This document shows, piece by piece, positions 8,797-18,061 of a DNA stretch of 64,000 bases. The stretch is from the NCBI RefSeq assembly GCF_014650875.1, contig NZ_BMVU01000007.1, forward strand, positions 62,001 through 126,000, read 5' to 3'. The stretch comes from Streptomyces minutiscleroticus. GTDB lineage: Bacteria > Actinomycetota > Actinomycetes > Streptomycetales > Streptomycetaceae. The notes beneath the pieces were generated by a model. It was not told where the DNA came from. It saw only the letters and a program-made list of their open reading frames with translations, and made no database searches. How positions within the stretch are numbered: the stretch's first letter is position 1; the number at the start of each line of letters is the position of its first letter. Both the position numbers and the translations under genes were made by a program.

Positions 8797-8950
8797 GCCG
8801 GCCGGACCCGACGAACGCGGCCGCCCCCGCGGGCGCCCGAGCGCCCGGATGCGCGCCCGCGTGCCCACGTGCCTTCCCGGCTGTCCGCTGTCCGCTGTCC
8901 GCTTGACCGGATCACCGAATGTCCGGATCACCGAGCGCCCGGGAACAGTA

Positions 8951-8979
8951 CGGCCCCCGCACCCGTGGTGCGGGGGCCG
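8951..8979. terminator. Bidirectional terminator between M23 peptidase and pcrA
   Basis: A perfect 12-bp stem (CGGCCCCCGCAC / GTGCGGGGGCCG) with a 5-nt loop lies between two convergent genes. Confidence 0.85.
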
Positions 8980-9024
8980 CGTCCGGTCCGTCCCGGGGAT
9001 CCCCGGGGGCGGGGCGAGTGAGGG

Positions 9025-11499
9025 CTACAGCTTCTCCACCGGCGCGTACCGCAGCAGCAGCCTCTTCGGCTTCGTGTCGCCGAAGTCGATCGTCGCCTCC
9101 GCGTTCGCGCCCGTCCCCTTCACGCCGACCACCGTGCCGAGGCCGAACTGGTCGTGCGTGACGCGGTCGCCGATCGCCAGGGACACGACGGGTTTCTCCG
9201 CGGCACCGCCCCGGCGCGTGGCGAAGCCTGACGCCCCGGAGGCGGCCGACCGCGACCGCGACAGCGAGGACGACAGCGAGGACGCGATCCCGGAGACCGG
9301 GGCGGAGGACACCGGGGCCGACGCGCCCGTGCGCTTCCACTCCAGGTGGCTGCCGGGGATCTCCTCCAGGAACCGCGACGGCGGGTTGTACGAGGGCTGG
9401 CCCCAGGCACTGCGCATCGTCGACCGGGTCAGGTACAGCCGCTCCCGCGCGCGCGTGATGCCCACGTACGCGAGGCGCCGCTCCTCCTCCAGCTCCTTGG
9501 TCTGCCCCAGCGCACGCATGTGCGGGAAGACGCCGTCCTCCATACCGGTCAGGAAGACCACCGGGAACTCCAGGCCCTTGGCGGTGTGCAGCGTCATCAG
9601 CGTGATGACGCCGGAGCCGTCCTCCTCCTCGTCCGGGATCTGGTCGGAGTCGGCGACCAGGGCGACGCGCTCCAGGAAGTCGGAGAGTCCGGCGGGCTCG
9701 GTGTCCTCACCGGTCTCCTGCTCGAACTCCAGGGCGACCGCGGCGAGCTCCTGGAGGTTCTCGATACGGGTCTCGTCCTGCGGGTCGGTGGACGCCTGCA
9801 GCTCGGCGAGGTACCCCGTCCGCTCCAGGACCGCCTCCAGGACGGTCGCCGGTCCGGCGCCGGACTCGACGATCGTCCGCAGCTCCTCCATCAGCGTGTT
9901 GAACCGCTTGACGGCGTTGGTGGAGCGCGCCGCCATGCCGTACGCCTCGTCCACACGCCGCAGCGCCTGCGGGAAGCTGATCTTCTCGCGCTGCGCGAGC
10001 GCGTCGATCATGGCCTCGGCGCGCTCGCCGATGCCGCGCTTGGGCACGTTCAGGATGCGGCGCAGCGGGACGGAGTCCTCCGGGTTCGCCAGCACGCGCA
10101 GGTAGGCGAGGACGTCCCGGACCTCCTTGCGCTCGTAGAAGCGGACGCCGCCGACGACCTTGTAGGGCAGGCCGACGCGGATGAAGACCTCTTCGAAGAC
10201 ACGGGACTGGGCGTTCGTGCGGTAGAAGACGGCGACGTCGCCCGCCTTCGCCTCGCCCGCGTCCGTCAGACGGTCTATCTCGTCGGCGACGAACTGGGCC
10301 TCGTCGTGCTCGGTGTCGGCGACGTAGCCGGTGATCTGCGCGCCCGCGCCCGCGTTGGTCCACAGGTTCTTGGGGCGGCGGGACTCGTTGCGCTCGATGA
10401 CCGCGTTGGCGGCGCTGAGGATCGTCTGCGTGGAGCGGTAGTTCTGCTCCAGCAGGATCGTCGTCGCGTCCGGGTAGTCCTCCTCGAACTGGAGGATGTT
10501 GCGGATGGTCGCGCCGCGGAAGGCGTAGATCGACTGGTCGGCGTCGCCGACCACGCACAGCTCGGCGGGCTCCTGGCCCCCGCCCTCGGCGGAGGGGCCC
10601 ACCAGCTCGCGCACGAGCGCGTACTGCGCGTGGTTGGTGTCCTGGTACTCGTCGACGAGGACGTGCCGGAAGCGGCGGCGGTAGTGCTCGGCGACGTCCG
10701 GGAACGCGCGCAGCAGATTGACCGTCGTCATGATCAGGTCGTCGAAGTCGAGCGCGTTGGCCTCGCGCAGCCGCGACTGGTAGAGCGCGTACGCCTGGGC
10801 GAGGGTCTTCTCGAAGCCGTCGGTGGCCCGGGCGGCGAAGTCCTCCTCGTCGATCAGCTCGTTCTTCAGGTTGGAGATCTTGGCGCTGAAGGACTTGGGC
10901 GGAAAGCGCTTCGGGTCGAGGTCGAGATCGCGGCAGACCAGGGCCATGAGGCGCTTGGAGTCGGCGGCGTCGTAGATCGAGAAGGACGACGTGAAGCCGA
11001 GCTTCTTGCTCTCCCGGCGCAGGATGCGCACGCACGCGCTGTGGAAGGTCATGACCCACATCGCGCTCGCCCGGGGACCGACGAGCTGCTCGACGCGCTC
11101 CTTCATCTCACCGGCGGCCTTGTTGGTGAAGGTGATCGCCAGGACCTGGCCGGGGTGCACGCCGCGCTGCCCCAGCAGGTACGCGATCCGGTGCGTGAGC
11201 ACCCGCGTCTTGCCGGAGCCCGCGCCGGCCACGATGAGCAGCGGGGAGCCGGCGTGCACGACGGCGGCGCGCTGGTTGTCGTTCAGCCCCTCCAGGAGCG
11301 CGGCCGGATCCACGTGGGGGCGCGCGGCACCGTCCCGGTAGTACGCGTCTCTGGCCGGGGGCGCGTCGAAGCGCCCGTCGAACAGGTCGTCCGGAATCTG
11401 CTCCGGCGTCTCGTCCTCGGGCGGCGGCGGGGGCTCCTCCTCAGGGGCCTGCGAGGTCCCGAGGTCCGCCAGGAAGCTGTCGTCAAAGAGGCTGCTCAT
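9025..11499 (-). CDS. pcrA: ATP-dependent DNA helicase, UvrD/PcrA type
   Basis: 824 aa, superfamily 1A helicase. After an acidic Pro-rich extension (1-65) come the Q-motif LNDNQRAAV, Walker A AGAGSGKT (91-98), DEYQDTN (motif II), QNYRS, motif V HTAKGLEFPVVF and motif VI YVGITRARERLYL. The C-terminus (IGDRVTHDQFGLGTVVGV) is the Tudor-like RNA-polymerase-binding tail of PcrA. It unwinds DNA in nucleotide-excision repair and replication restart. A -10-like TAGACT lies 10 nt before the start (11514-11509). Convergent with the M23 gene. Confidence 0.95.
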   Translation of the reverse strand: MSSLFDDSFLADLGTSQAPEEEPPPPPEDETPEQIPDDLFDGRFDAPPARDAYYRDGAARPHVDPAALLEGLNDNQRAAVVHAGSPLLIVAGAGSGKTRVLTHRIAYLLGQRGVHPGQVLAITFTNKAAGEMKERVEQLVGPRASAMWVMTFHSACVRILRRESKKLGFTSSFSIYDAADSKRLMALVCRDLDLDPKRFPPKSFSAKISNLKNELIDEEDFAARATDGFEKTLAQAYALYQSRLREANALDFDDLIMTTVNLLRAFPDVAEHYRRRFRHVLVDEYQDTNHAQYALVRELVGPSAEGGGQEPAELCVVGDADQSIYAFRGATIRNILQFEEDYPDATTILLEQNYRSTQTILSAANAVIERNESRRPKNLWTNAGAGAQITGYVADTEHDEAQFVADEIDRLTDAGEAKAGDVAVFYRTNAQSRVFEEVFIRVGLPYKVVGGVRFYERKEVRDVLAYLRVLANPEDSVPLRRILNVPKRGIGERAEAMIDALAQREKISFPQALRRVDEAYGMAARSTNAVKRFNTLMEELRTIVESGAGPATVLEAVLERTGYLAELQASTDPQDETRIENLQELAAVALEFEQETGEDTEPAGLSDFLERVALVADSDQIPDEEEDGSGVITLMTLHTAKGLEFPVVFLTGMEDGVFPHMRALGQTKELEEERRLAYVGITRARERLYLTRSTMRSAWGQPSYNPPSRFLEEIPGSHLEWKRTGASAPVSSAPVSGIASSLSSSLSRSRSAASGASGFATRRGGAAEKPVVSLAIGDRVTHDQFGLGTVVGVKGTGANAEATIDFGDTKPKRLLLRYAPVEKL

Positions 11500-11879
11500 C
11501 GCCTTCCGAGTCTAGGCCGCTCCGCCGACACCCGGTCGCCGCCCGGGAAATCCGGCCCCGGCCGGGAGGCGGATCACGGCGGCCGGCCGACGCGGGACGC
11601 TGCGGGACGCTCGCGGAGCGGGCCCGCGGCGTCACGCACAGGAGCGGTCCGGCCGGTCCGGCCGCCCGGACCGCTCACGCACGTCACGAGGCGTCACGGT
11701 GCGTCGAACCCGCGGACAGGGGCGGACCGGCCCTCTCCCGTGCCGCACATCACCCGCTGCACGGCCGAATTGCCCGGGTCCGCACCGCTCCCATACCAAG
11801 GTCACGAAAATGTATCGGGCATTTCGAACATCAACCTTCACAGGAGGCACACGGGTTGGCTAGCTTTCCGGTGGGCCGT

Positions 11880-12068
11880 ACGACCCTCTCCGGCGAACGT
11901 CGCCGGGCCGCACGGCCTCCGCCGAGTCCGGCACGTCCGGAGCCGGGGACCCACCGTTCCCGGGGTGAATCGGCCCGACCGCCCGCCGGCGCGAGGACCG
12001 TAGGGCAACCCTTCCGAACCACCCGCCCGAACCCGACAGCTAACCCGGTAGGCGGACGACGGAAGGAG
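11880..12068 (+). promoter_or_regulatory. c-di-AMP riboswitch (ydaO-yuaA type)
   Basis: The leader contains the signature blocks of the actinobacterial ydaO motif in order: AGCCGGGGACCCACCG (11941-11956), CGGGGTGAATC (11961-11971), TAGGGCAACCCTTCCGAACC (12001-12020), and a block from 12029 to 12060 containing CCCGACAGCTAACCCGGTAG. The last arm runs into GGAAGGAG (12061-12068), the ribosome site of the downstream hydrolase gene. In Streptomyces this riboswitch controls cell-wall hydrolases in response to c-di-AMP. The 5' limit is approximate. Confidence 0.88.
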
Positions 12069-12076
12069 CCGCCCTC

Positions 12077-13249
12077 GTGGCGTCGCACCGCAAAGACCGG
12101 TCCCCCGGTCCCGTGGGCATACGGACCCCCGCCCTCGCCACCGCCGCGCTGACCTCGGTGGCCCTGTTCTCCCAGACGGCGAACGCGGCTCCCTCCGAGG
12201 AGCCGAGGCCGAGCCTGGAAGAGGTGCAGAAGAAGGTCGACGATCTCTACCGCCAGGCCGGGACGGCGACCGAGAAGTACAACGCGGCCGAGGAGAGGAC
12301 CGCCAAGCAGCGCAAGCGCGTCGACACGCTGCTGGACGACGTGGCCGAGCGCACGGAGAAGCTGAACGAGGCCCGCGAGGAGCTGGGCTCGTACGCCGCC
12401 GCCCAGTACCGCACCGGCGCCGCGGCGCCCGACACCGCGAGCCTGCTGCTGGCCGACGACCCGCAGGACTACTTCGACCAGAACCAGCTGATGGACCGGC
12501 TCACCAGCCGGCAGCAGCGGGCGGTCGACGACTACGTGACCCAGCAGGCGGAGACGGCACAGAAGCGCCAGGAGGCCTCGCGCAGCCTGGAGACGCTGAC
12601 CGACTCGCAGGCCACGCTGAGGACGCGCAAGGCCGCCGTGCAGCAGAAGCTCGCCGCGGCGCGCGACCTGCTGTCGCGGCTGACCGCGCAGGAGAAGGCG
12701 CGGCTGGCGGCGATCGAGCGGCAGAAGCAGGAGGAGGCGCGGCGCAAGGCGGACGAGCTGGCGCGGCAGCAGGCGGAGGCCGCCGAGCGGCAGCGCCAGG
12801 AGGAGCAGGCGCGGCAGTCGGCCGGCACCTCCGCCGGCGGTTCCACGGCCTCCGGGACCACCGGTGCCGGCACGGGCACGGGTACCAGCAGCTCCAAGGC
12901 GGAGAAGGCCCTGGCCTTCGCCCGCGCCCAGATCGGCAAGCCGTACGTCTGGGGGGCCAGCGGGCCCGGCTCGTACGACTGCTCGGGGCTGACCCAGGCC
13001 GCCTGGAGGACCGCCGGCGTGAGCCTGCCGCGGACGACGTGGGACCAGGTGAACGCCGGAACCACCATCGGCGTCTCCGCCGCGAAACCCGGCGACCTGG
13101 TCTTCTTCTACGACGACATCAGCCACGTCGGCATCTACATCGGCGGCGGCATGATGATCCACGCCCCGAAGCCGGGCGCGTACGTCCGCGAGGAGTCGAT
13201 CTACTACGACGGCGAGTCGTCGATCTACAGCGTGGTGCGGCCGGCCTGA
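12077..13249 (+). CDS. Secreted NlpC/P60 peptidoglycan endopeptidase
   Basis: 390 aa. A signal peptide (about 1-38, ending NAA) is followed by a long coiled coil (about 45-255), a Ser/Thr/Gly linker and a C-terminal NlpC/P60 domain. The catalytic Cys is residue 302 in YDCSGL and the His is residue 350 in SHVGIYIG. It resembles RipA-type D,L-endopeptidases that split daughter cells or spores. The GTG at 12077 lies 8 nt after GGAAGGAG, at the end of the riboswitch, so expression should respond to c-di-AMP. Followed by an octamer repeat and a terminator. Confidence 0.93.
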   Translation: MASHRKDRSPGPVGIRTPALATAALTSVALFSQTANAAPSEEPRPSLEEVQKKVDDLYRQAGTATEKYNAAEERTAKQRKRVDTLLDDVAERTEKLNEAREELGSYAAAQYRTGAAAPDTASLLLADDPQDYFDQNQLMDRLTSRQQRAVDDYVTQQAETAQKRQEASRSLETLTDSQATLRTRKAAVQQKLAAARDLLSRLTAQEKARLAAIERQKQEEARRKADELARQQAEAAERQRQEEQARQSAGTSAGGSTASGTTGAGTGTGTSSSKAEKALAFARAQIGKPYVWGASGPGSYDCSGLTQAAWRTAGVSLPRTTWDQVNAGTTIGVSAAKPGDLVFFYDDISHVGIYIGGGMMIHAPKPGAYVREESIYYDGESSIYSVVRPA

Positions 13250-13260
13250 CACCGGGGCGG

Positions 13261-13340
13261 TCACGCGGTCACGCGGTCACGCGGTCACGCGGTCACGCGG
13301 TCACGCGGTCACGCGGTCACGCGGTCACGCGGTCACGCGG
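13261..13340. repeat. Octamer microsatellite TCACGCGG x10
   Basis: Ten perfect contiguous copies of TCACGCGG begin 11 nt after the stop of the NlpC/P60 gene and abut a terminator hairpin. Perfect identity indicates recent expansion or an actively slipping locus. Confidence 0.97.
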
Positions 13341-13377
13341 CGGACGGCCGTCCCCGGGCTTCGGGTACGGCCGTCCG
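13341..13377. terminator. Terminator between NlpC/P60 and membrane protein genes
   Basis: An 11-bp perfect stem (CGGACGGCCGT / ACGGCCGTCCG) lies between two convergent genes, with an inner CCCG/CGGG pairing. Confidence 0.75.
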
Positions 13378-13402
13378 GCGGGTTCTCACGCCTTCGGGTC
13401 CT

Positions 13403-13756
13403 TCAGGTCCACAGGACGGCGATGAAGACGTTCGCCGTCGTCAGGGCGCCCACCAGGCCGAAGAGACTCTTGTCCACCTTCTCCTCGTCCCGCTTCACGT
13501 ACACGAGGCCGAGGATCACGATCAGCAGGGCCAGCTTCACGCCGATCTTGATGTTGTTGACGGACGAGCCGTCGGCCTGGTTGAGGCCGACCAGGACCAC
13601 GCCCGTGACCAGCATCGTCAGTGCACCGTGCAGCATCGCCGGGACGAAGCGGGCCGTGCCCCGGCCCATCGCCTTCATCTGCGTGAGGAAGCCGCCGAGG
13701 AGTGCGGCGATACCGACGATGTGCAGGGCGACGAAGAGGTGGATGAGTACGTCCAT
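13403..13756 (-). CDS. Small integral membrane protein, unknown function
   Basis: 117 aa with about four hydrophobic helices, beginning MDVLIHLFVALHIVGIAALL. A conserved His lies in helix 1. No enzymatic motif is visible. I recognise it only as a conserved Streptomyces hypothetical membrane protein. The start at 13756 begins at a clear membrane helix; the longer reading frame upstream has no coding character. Confidence 0.75.
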   Translation of the reverse strand: MDVLIHLFVALHIVGIAALLGGFLTQMKAMGRGTARFVPAMLHGALTMLVTGVVLVGLNQADGSSVNNIKIGVKLALLIVILGLVYVKRDEEKVDKSLFGLVGALTTANVFIAVLWT

Positions 13757-14130
13757 GACGCCGGAGCCTAATCGGGGCCTTCCGCCCCTCTCCGCACCAC
13801 CCCGGCGGGCCCGGGGCGGACGGGCCTCACGGCCCCGGCACACAGGGTCCGTGAGCCCCGGCGCAGGGCACATGGCGAGACGGCACGGCCGCCCGTAGCA
13901 GCACCGCACGGCGGGATCGCCCGCAACCGCCGCATCGGTCAGCGCTTCGCGCGAAGGCGCTACGGGCCCACCGGGATCACGGTCGCAAGCGGTCGCTGCA
14001 CGGTCCGGTCCCGTCAGTTCCGTACATGGCGGTACCGGGTCCCCGCTGCCGGGGCTAGCGTCCTTCCCAGGTGACCGGCTCCCCACCGCCGCCCGGCCAG
14101 GGGCGGCAGTCGGACACCACCGCCGAGAAG
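13757..14130. other. Intergenic region, no gene recognised
   Basis: No supported gene. There is a hairpin AGCGCTTCGCGCGAAGGCGCT near 13939-13961. The block around 14010-14065 may be a leader or terminator of unknown use. Confidence 0.4.
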
Positions 14131-14173
14131 GTCCGGCGGCGGCCCGCTCCCCCTGTGCGGGCCGCCGCCGGAC
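14131..14173. terminator. Terminator of the response-regulator operon
   Basis: A perfect 17-bp stem (14131-14147 with 14157-14173) and 9-nt loop lies about 110 nt downstream of the response-regulator stop on the minus strand. Confidence 0.8.
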
Positions 14174-14282
14174 GGACTCCCGGCCCCGTCCGGCCCGACC
14201 GTCCCGGTCGGATCCGATCAATCCTGGTCGACCCGTTGGCTCAGCTCGGCCCAGCCCCGGCCCGGTCGGTCCGGCCCGCTGC

Positions 14283-15017
14283 TCAGACCAGCCGACGGGC
14301 CGTGGCCCAGCGGGTCAGCTCGTGCCGGTTGGACAGCTGGAGCTTCCTGAGCACCGCCGAGACATGCGACTCCACCGTCTTCACCGAGATGTACAGCTGC
14401 TTGGCGATCTCCTTGTACGCATAGCCGCGGGCGATCAGGCGCAGCACCTCCCGCTCGCGCTGGGTGAGCCGGTCGAGGTCCTCGTCGACCGGCGGGGCGT
14501 CCGTGGAGGCGAACGCGTCGAGGACGAAGCCCGCGAGGCGCGGCGAGAAGACCGCGTCGCCCTCCTGCACGCGGAAGATGGAGCCGATCAGGTCCGCACC
14601 GGTGATCGTCTTCGTGACGTACCCCCGGGCGCCGCCCCGGATCACGCCGATGACGTCCTCGGCCGCGTCCGAGACGGACAGCGCGAGGAAGCGCACGGGC
14701 TGCTGCGCGTCGGCCGTCAACGCGGCGCAGCGGCGCAGCACTTCGACGCCGCCGCCCCCGGGGAGGTGGACGTCGAGGAGGACCACCTCGGGGCGGGTGG
14801 CCGTGATGACCGAGACCGCCTGGTCCACGTCCGCCGCCTCGCCGACCACCTCGACGCCGGTGCGGTCGGTCTCCCCGATCTCCGCCCGCACGCCCGTACG
14901 GAACATGCGGTGGTCGTCGACCAGTACGACACGGACGCGTCGCCCGGCCGCCGTGCCCGCCTCCGCGGCGCCCCCGTTCGGCTCGGCCGGTCCGGCCGCC
15001 CCGTTCGCGTCGCTCAT
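14283..15017 (-). CDS. NarL/LuxR-type response regulator
   Basis: 244 aa. The receiver domain has DD acidic residues (34-35), phospho-acceptor D82 in LLDVHLPG and a conserved Lys in YVTKTI. A LuxR helix-turn-helix follows (about 178-240; LTQREREVLRLIARGYAYKEIAKQL region). The first codon overlaps the stop of the upstream kinase gene by 4 nt, so the pair is translationally coupled. It probably acts on envelope-stress genes such as the divergent PspC/LiaF-like gene; that target is inference. Confidence 0.92.
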   Translation of the reverse strand: MSDANGAAGPAEPNGGAAEAGTAAGRRVRVVLVDDHRMFRTGVRAEIGETDRTGVEVVGEAADVDQAVSVITATRPEVVLLDVHLPGGGGVEVLRRCAALTADAQQPVRFLALSVSDAAEDVIGVIRGGARGYVTKTITGADLIGSIFRVQEGDAVFSPRLAGFVLDAFASTDAPPVDEDLDRLTQREREVLRLIARGYAYKEIAKQLYISVKTVESHVSAVLRKLQLSNRHELTRWATARRLV

Positions 15018-16297
15018 GTCTCCGCCCTCTCCATCTCCAGCTCGACCTCCGTGCCGCCGTCGGGCACCGCGCGCAGCCGCGCCGTGCCGCCGTTGCGCTC
15101 CATGCGGCCGATGATCGATTCTCTGACGCCCATGCGGTCGGCGGGTATCGCGTCCAGGTCGAACCCGGGCCCCCGGTCGCGCACCGAGACGAAGACCGTT
15201 CTGCCCTCCGCCTCGGCGAAGACCTGTACCGCGCCGCCCTCGCCACCGTACTTGGCCGCGTTCACCATGGCTTCCCTCGCGGCCTGCATCTGGGCGCCGA
15301 TCCGCTCGTCGAGCGGGCAGTCGCCCACGACGACGACCTCGATGGGTACGCCGTGCTTGTCCTCCACCTCCGCCGCGTTGCGCCGGACCGCCTCGGCGAG
15401 GGTGTCGGGCTCCTCGTCCTCGTCCTTGCCCGTGCCCTCGGGCTTGTAGAGCCAGGCGCGCAGGTCGCGTTCCTGGGCGCGGGCGAGACGGCGCACCTCG
15501 CCCGCGTTCTCCGCGTTGCGCTGGATCAGCGTCAGGGTGTGCAGCACCGAGTCGTGGACGTGCGCGGCGACCTCCGCGCGCTCCTGGGCGCGGATGCGCA
15601 TCAGGCGTTCCTCGGAGAGGTCCTGTGTCATGCGGACGAGGTAGGGGCCGGCGAGCAGCGTTATGCCGACGAGCACCGCGAGCGCCGCCTGCAGCACCGA
15701 GCCCAGGTGGGCGGCGGAGCCCTGGAGGACGAATATCCCGGAGACGCCCACGGTCACCAGCAGGACGCCCGCGGCCGAGCGCAGCAGGGTGAGCGTGCGC
15801 CGGCGGCGGCCGACCTCCATCCAGCGGGCGCGCCGCGCGTTGTCCGCCTGGCGCCAGACCAGGGCGACGCCCGCGGCGACCAGCACGATCGGCCAGAGGT
15901 ACGCCTTGACGCCGCCGCCGAGGTCGACGTTGCCGACGAAGATCATGGCCACCACGACCATGGCGAGCAGCGCGACGATCTGGCCGCGGTCGGGTCTGCG
16001 GGCGACGAGTCTGCGGCGGCCGTCGGGGGCGACCTCCGTGGCGATCACCGGCGGGCGCCCCGAGCCGACGCCGCCGACACCGAGCGGCACGAAGAACCAG
16101 AACGCCGCGTACACCAGCGAGCCGAGCCCGTCCGCCATGCTCAGTCCGACGAAGACCAGCCGCACCCAGACCACGGGCAGCCCGAGATGCCCGGCGAGCC
16201 CCCGCGCCACGCCCCCGAGCCAGCGTCCGTCGCTGCTGCGGTAGAGCTTGCGCGGCGGCCGCGGTTCGGCGAGGGGCGGTGCTGCGGCTTCCGGCAT
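15014..16297 (-). CDS. PspC-domain sensor histidine kinase
   Basis: 427 aa. An N-terminal PspC domain (about 15-75, SSDGRWLGGVARGLAGHLGL) with a membrane segment is followed by further membrane helices, a HisKA_3 domain with the phospho-His in HVHDSVLHTLTLIQ, and a C-terminal HATPase domain (VRDRGPGFDLDAIP). The architecture matches LiaS/DesK-type kinases of actinobacteria. The ATG at 16297 is chosen by comparison with family N-termini; a GTG at 16318 is an in-frame alternative. It shares an upstream region with the divergent PspC/LiaF-like gene. Confidence 0.9.
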   Translation of the reverse strand: MPEAAAPPLAEPRPPRKLYRSSDGRWLGGVARGLAGHLGLPVVWVRLVFVGLSMADGLGSLVYAAFWFFVPLGVGGVGSGRPPVIATEVAPDGRRRLVARRPDRGQIVALLAMVVVAMIFVGNVDLGGGVKAYLWPIVLVAAGVALVWRQADNARRARWMEVGRRRRTLTLLRSAAGVLLVTVGVSGIFVLQGSAAHLGSVLQAALAVLVGITLLAGPYLVRMTQDLSEERLMRIRAQERAEVAAHVHDSVLHTLTLIQRNAENAGEVRRLARAQERDLRAWLYKPEGTGKDEDEEPDTLAEAVRRNAAEVEDKHGVPIEVVVVGDCPLDERIGAQMQAAREAMVNAAKYGGEGGAVQVFAEAEGRTVFVSVRDRGPGFDLDAIPADRMGVRESIIGRMERNGGTARLRAVPDGGTEVELEMERAET

Positions 16298-16477
16298 GCC
16301 AATGATGGTCACACGCACGGGCGGAGCAGGGCATCAGGGTCGGTCCCGGAGACTTCCCTGATCTCCGTGGCCGGATAGGTGTCGGGGCCCGGACCCGGGA
16401 CGCGTCGGGGCGATTTCAGGGTTCGGCCAGGGTCGTCCCGACTGCCGCCGGGCCGTCGCGGCCGTCACCATGGACGC

Positions 16478-18061
16478 ATGACAGATCAGCAGCGCGCCGC
16501 GGCGGAGCGGGGACCCGGCTCCGGCTCGGACCCGCGTACGGGCGGCGAGCCGCGGGACGCCGTGGCCGGGGCCGCGGCCTCCACGCCGTCGGCCTCCGCA
16601 GGAGCGGAATCCGTGGGGGCGGGTTCCGAAGAGGAGCCGCGCGCGTACGAGGGTGCACACGCGTACGCGGAGAGTTCCGGCGCGTCCGGTCGGTCCGGCG
16701 CGGCCGGTCGGTCCGGCGCGGCCGGAGGCCGGCGGGCGACCGCCGGCGCCGCGGAGGGCGCGGCCGGTGCGGACGGGAGCGGGGAGCCCGCCGGTGCCCG
16801 GGCCTCCGGCGGATTCCGGCGCGACCGGCGGCAGAAGCTGCTGGGCGGCGTGTGCGCGGGGCTGGGCCGGCACTGCGACATGGACCCGGTGATCTTCCGG
16901 ATCGTCCTCGCCGTCCTCGCGGCGACCGGCGGCGTGGGGCTGATCTTCTACGGCTTCGTCTGGCTCTTCGTCCCGTACGACGACGAGGACGAGAACGAGG
17001 TGCGCAGGATGCTCACCGGCCGCGTGGACGGCCAGGCGCTGGCCGGCGTCCTCTTCGCGCTGGTCGGCTGCGGCGCGTTCCTGTCCATGCTGAACAACGG
17101 CGACATGCTGTCGTTCGCCGTGGTGCTCGCCCTGCTGCTGGCGGGCGCCGGGTACTGGTCGCGGCGGCGCGGCGCCCCGCACCCCGACCCGCTGGCCGCG
17201 CAGGCGGCCGCCGACGCCCCGCCGGAGGCCCAGGCGCCGCCCGTCACGGCGACCTATCCGTCCTGGTGGCGGGAGCCCATCGTCAAGGACGGCACGCACG
17301 TGGGCGGCACGGGCTATCTGTGGGGGCCGTGGGAAGCGCGCGACCGGGACGTCGCGGCGGCGGTCGCCATCGCCCGGAGCGGGGCCGCCCGGCAGGAGAC
17401 GCGCACCGAGCGCGGGCCGAGACCGCGCGGCCCGCGCTGGATCGGCGGCTGGGTGTTCCTGCTCGCCCTGCTGGCCGGTGCCTTCGGCACCGGGCTGACC
17501 TGGGAGGACCAGACACTGGCGACCAGCCTGCAGACGGGGCTGTCCTGTGCGCTCGCCGTGTTCGGCCTGGGCATCGCGGTCAGCGCGTTCCTGGGGCGCA
17601 CGGGGGGCGGATCGATCTTCCTGGCCGTCGTCACGGCGGTACTGCTGACGTGCTCGACGGCGCTGCCGGAGAACGCCGGTACGCACTGGGTGCGCACGGA
17701 CTGGACGCCCGCCGGGGCGACGGCCGTGCGGGACCGCTACGAACTGGGGACGGGAGTCGGCACGCTGGATCTGAGCCGTGTCGACCTGTCCGGCGAGCAG
17801 ACGCTGACGACCGGCGCGGACGTGGGGGTGGGCCGTCTGAAGGTGATCGTGCCGGACGACGTCACGGTGAAGCTGGACATCCATGTGGGACTCGGCGACA
17901 TTCAGCTGCCGGGCGAGAAGAAGCAGGACGTGGACGTGGCACCGGGCAGGGAGAAGCAGCTCACGCTCGCACCCGAGGGCGGCGGGAAGAGCGGTGGCAC
18001 GCTCGACCTCTCCCTGACCGTCGGTGCCGGACAGGCGGAGGTGGCCCGTGCTGCGTCATGA
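16478..18061 (+). CDS. PspC and LiaF-like envelope-stress membrane protein
   Basis: 527 aa. A disordered Ala/Gly-rich N-terminus (1-110) is followed by a PspC domain (about 117-175, RRQKLLGGVCAGLGRHCDMDP), several membrane helices, and a C-terminal beta-rich domain (about 415-525: GVGTLDLSRVDLSGEQ, GVGRLKVIVPDDV) like LiaF/DUF2154. In Firmicutes LiaF restrains the LiaRS system. The divergent kinase here also carries PspC, so this is probably its sensor or negative regulator. The ATG lies 6 nt after CACCAT with no ribosome site, suggesting a leaderless mRNA. It overlaps the next gene by 14 nt. Confidence 0.87.
   Translation: MTDQQRAAAERGPGSGSDPRTGGEPRDAVAGAAASTPSASAGAESVGAGSEEEPRAYEGAHAYAESSGASGRSGAAGRSGAAGGRRATAGAAEGAAGADGSGEPAGARASGGFRRDRRQKLLGGVCAGLGRHCDMDPVIFRIVLAVLAATGGVGLIFYGFVWLFVPYDDEDENEVRRMLTGRVDGQALAGVLFALVGCGAFLSMLNNGDMLSFAVVLALLLAGAGYWSRRRGAPHPDPLAAQAAADAPPEAQAPPVTATYPSWWREPIVKDGTHVGGTGYLWGPWEARDRDVAAAVAIARSGAARQETRTERGPRPRGPRWIGGWVFLLALLAGAFGTGLTWEDQTLATSLQTGLSCALAVFGLGIAVSAFLGRTGGGSIFLAVVTAVLLTCSTALPENAGTHWVRTDWTPAGATAVRDRYELGTGVGTLDLSRVDLSGEQTLTTGADVGVGRLKVIVPDDVTVKLDIHVGLGDIQLPGEKKQDVDVAPGREKQLTLAPEGGGKSGGTLDLSLTVGAGQAEVARAAS

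Noticed and set aside
9346..12003. 885-codon plus-strand open frame opposite pcrA
   Set aside because: It is antisense to a fully recognisable helicase. Its composition (Val/Arg/Asp/Gly-rich) is the usual shadow of a high-GC gene and it has no motif.
14283..16334. 683-codon minus-strand frame as a kinase-regulator fusion
   Set aside because: Its upstream part is the shadow of the histidine kinase in another frame. The regulator starts at 15017 with a 4-nt overlap.
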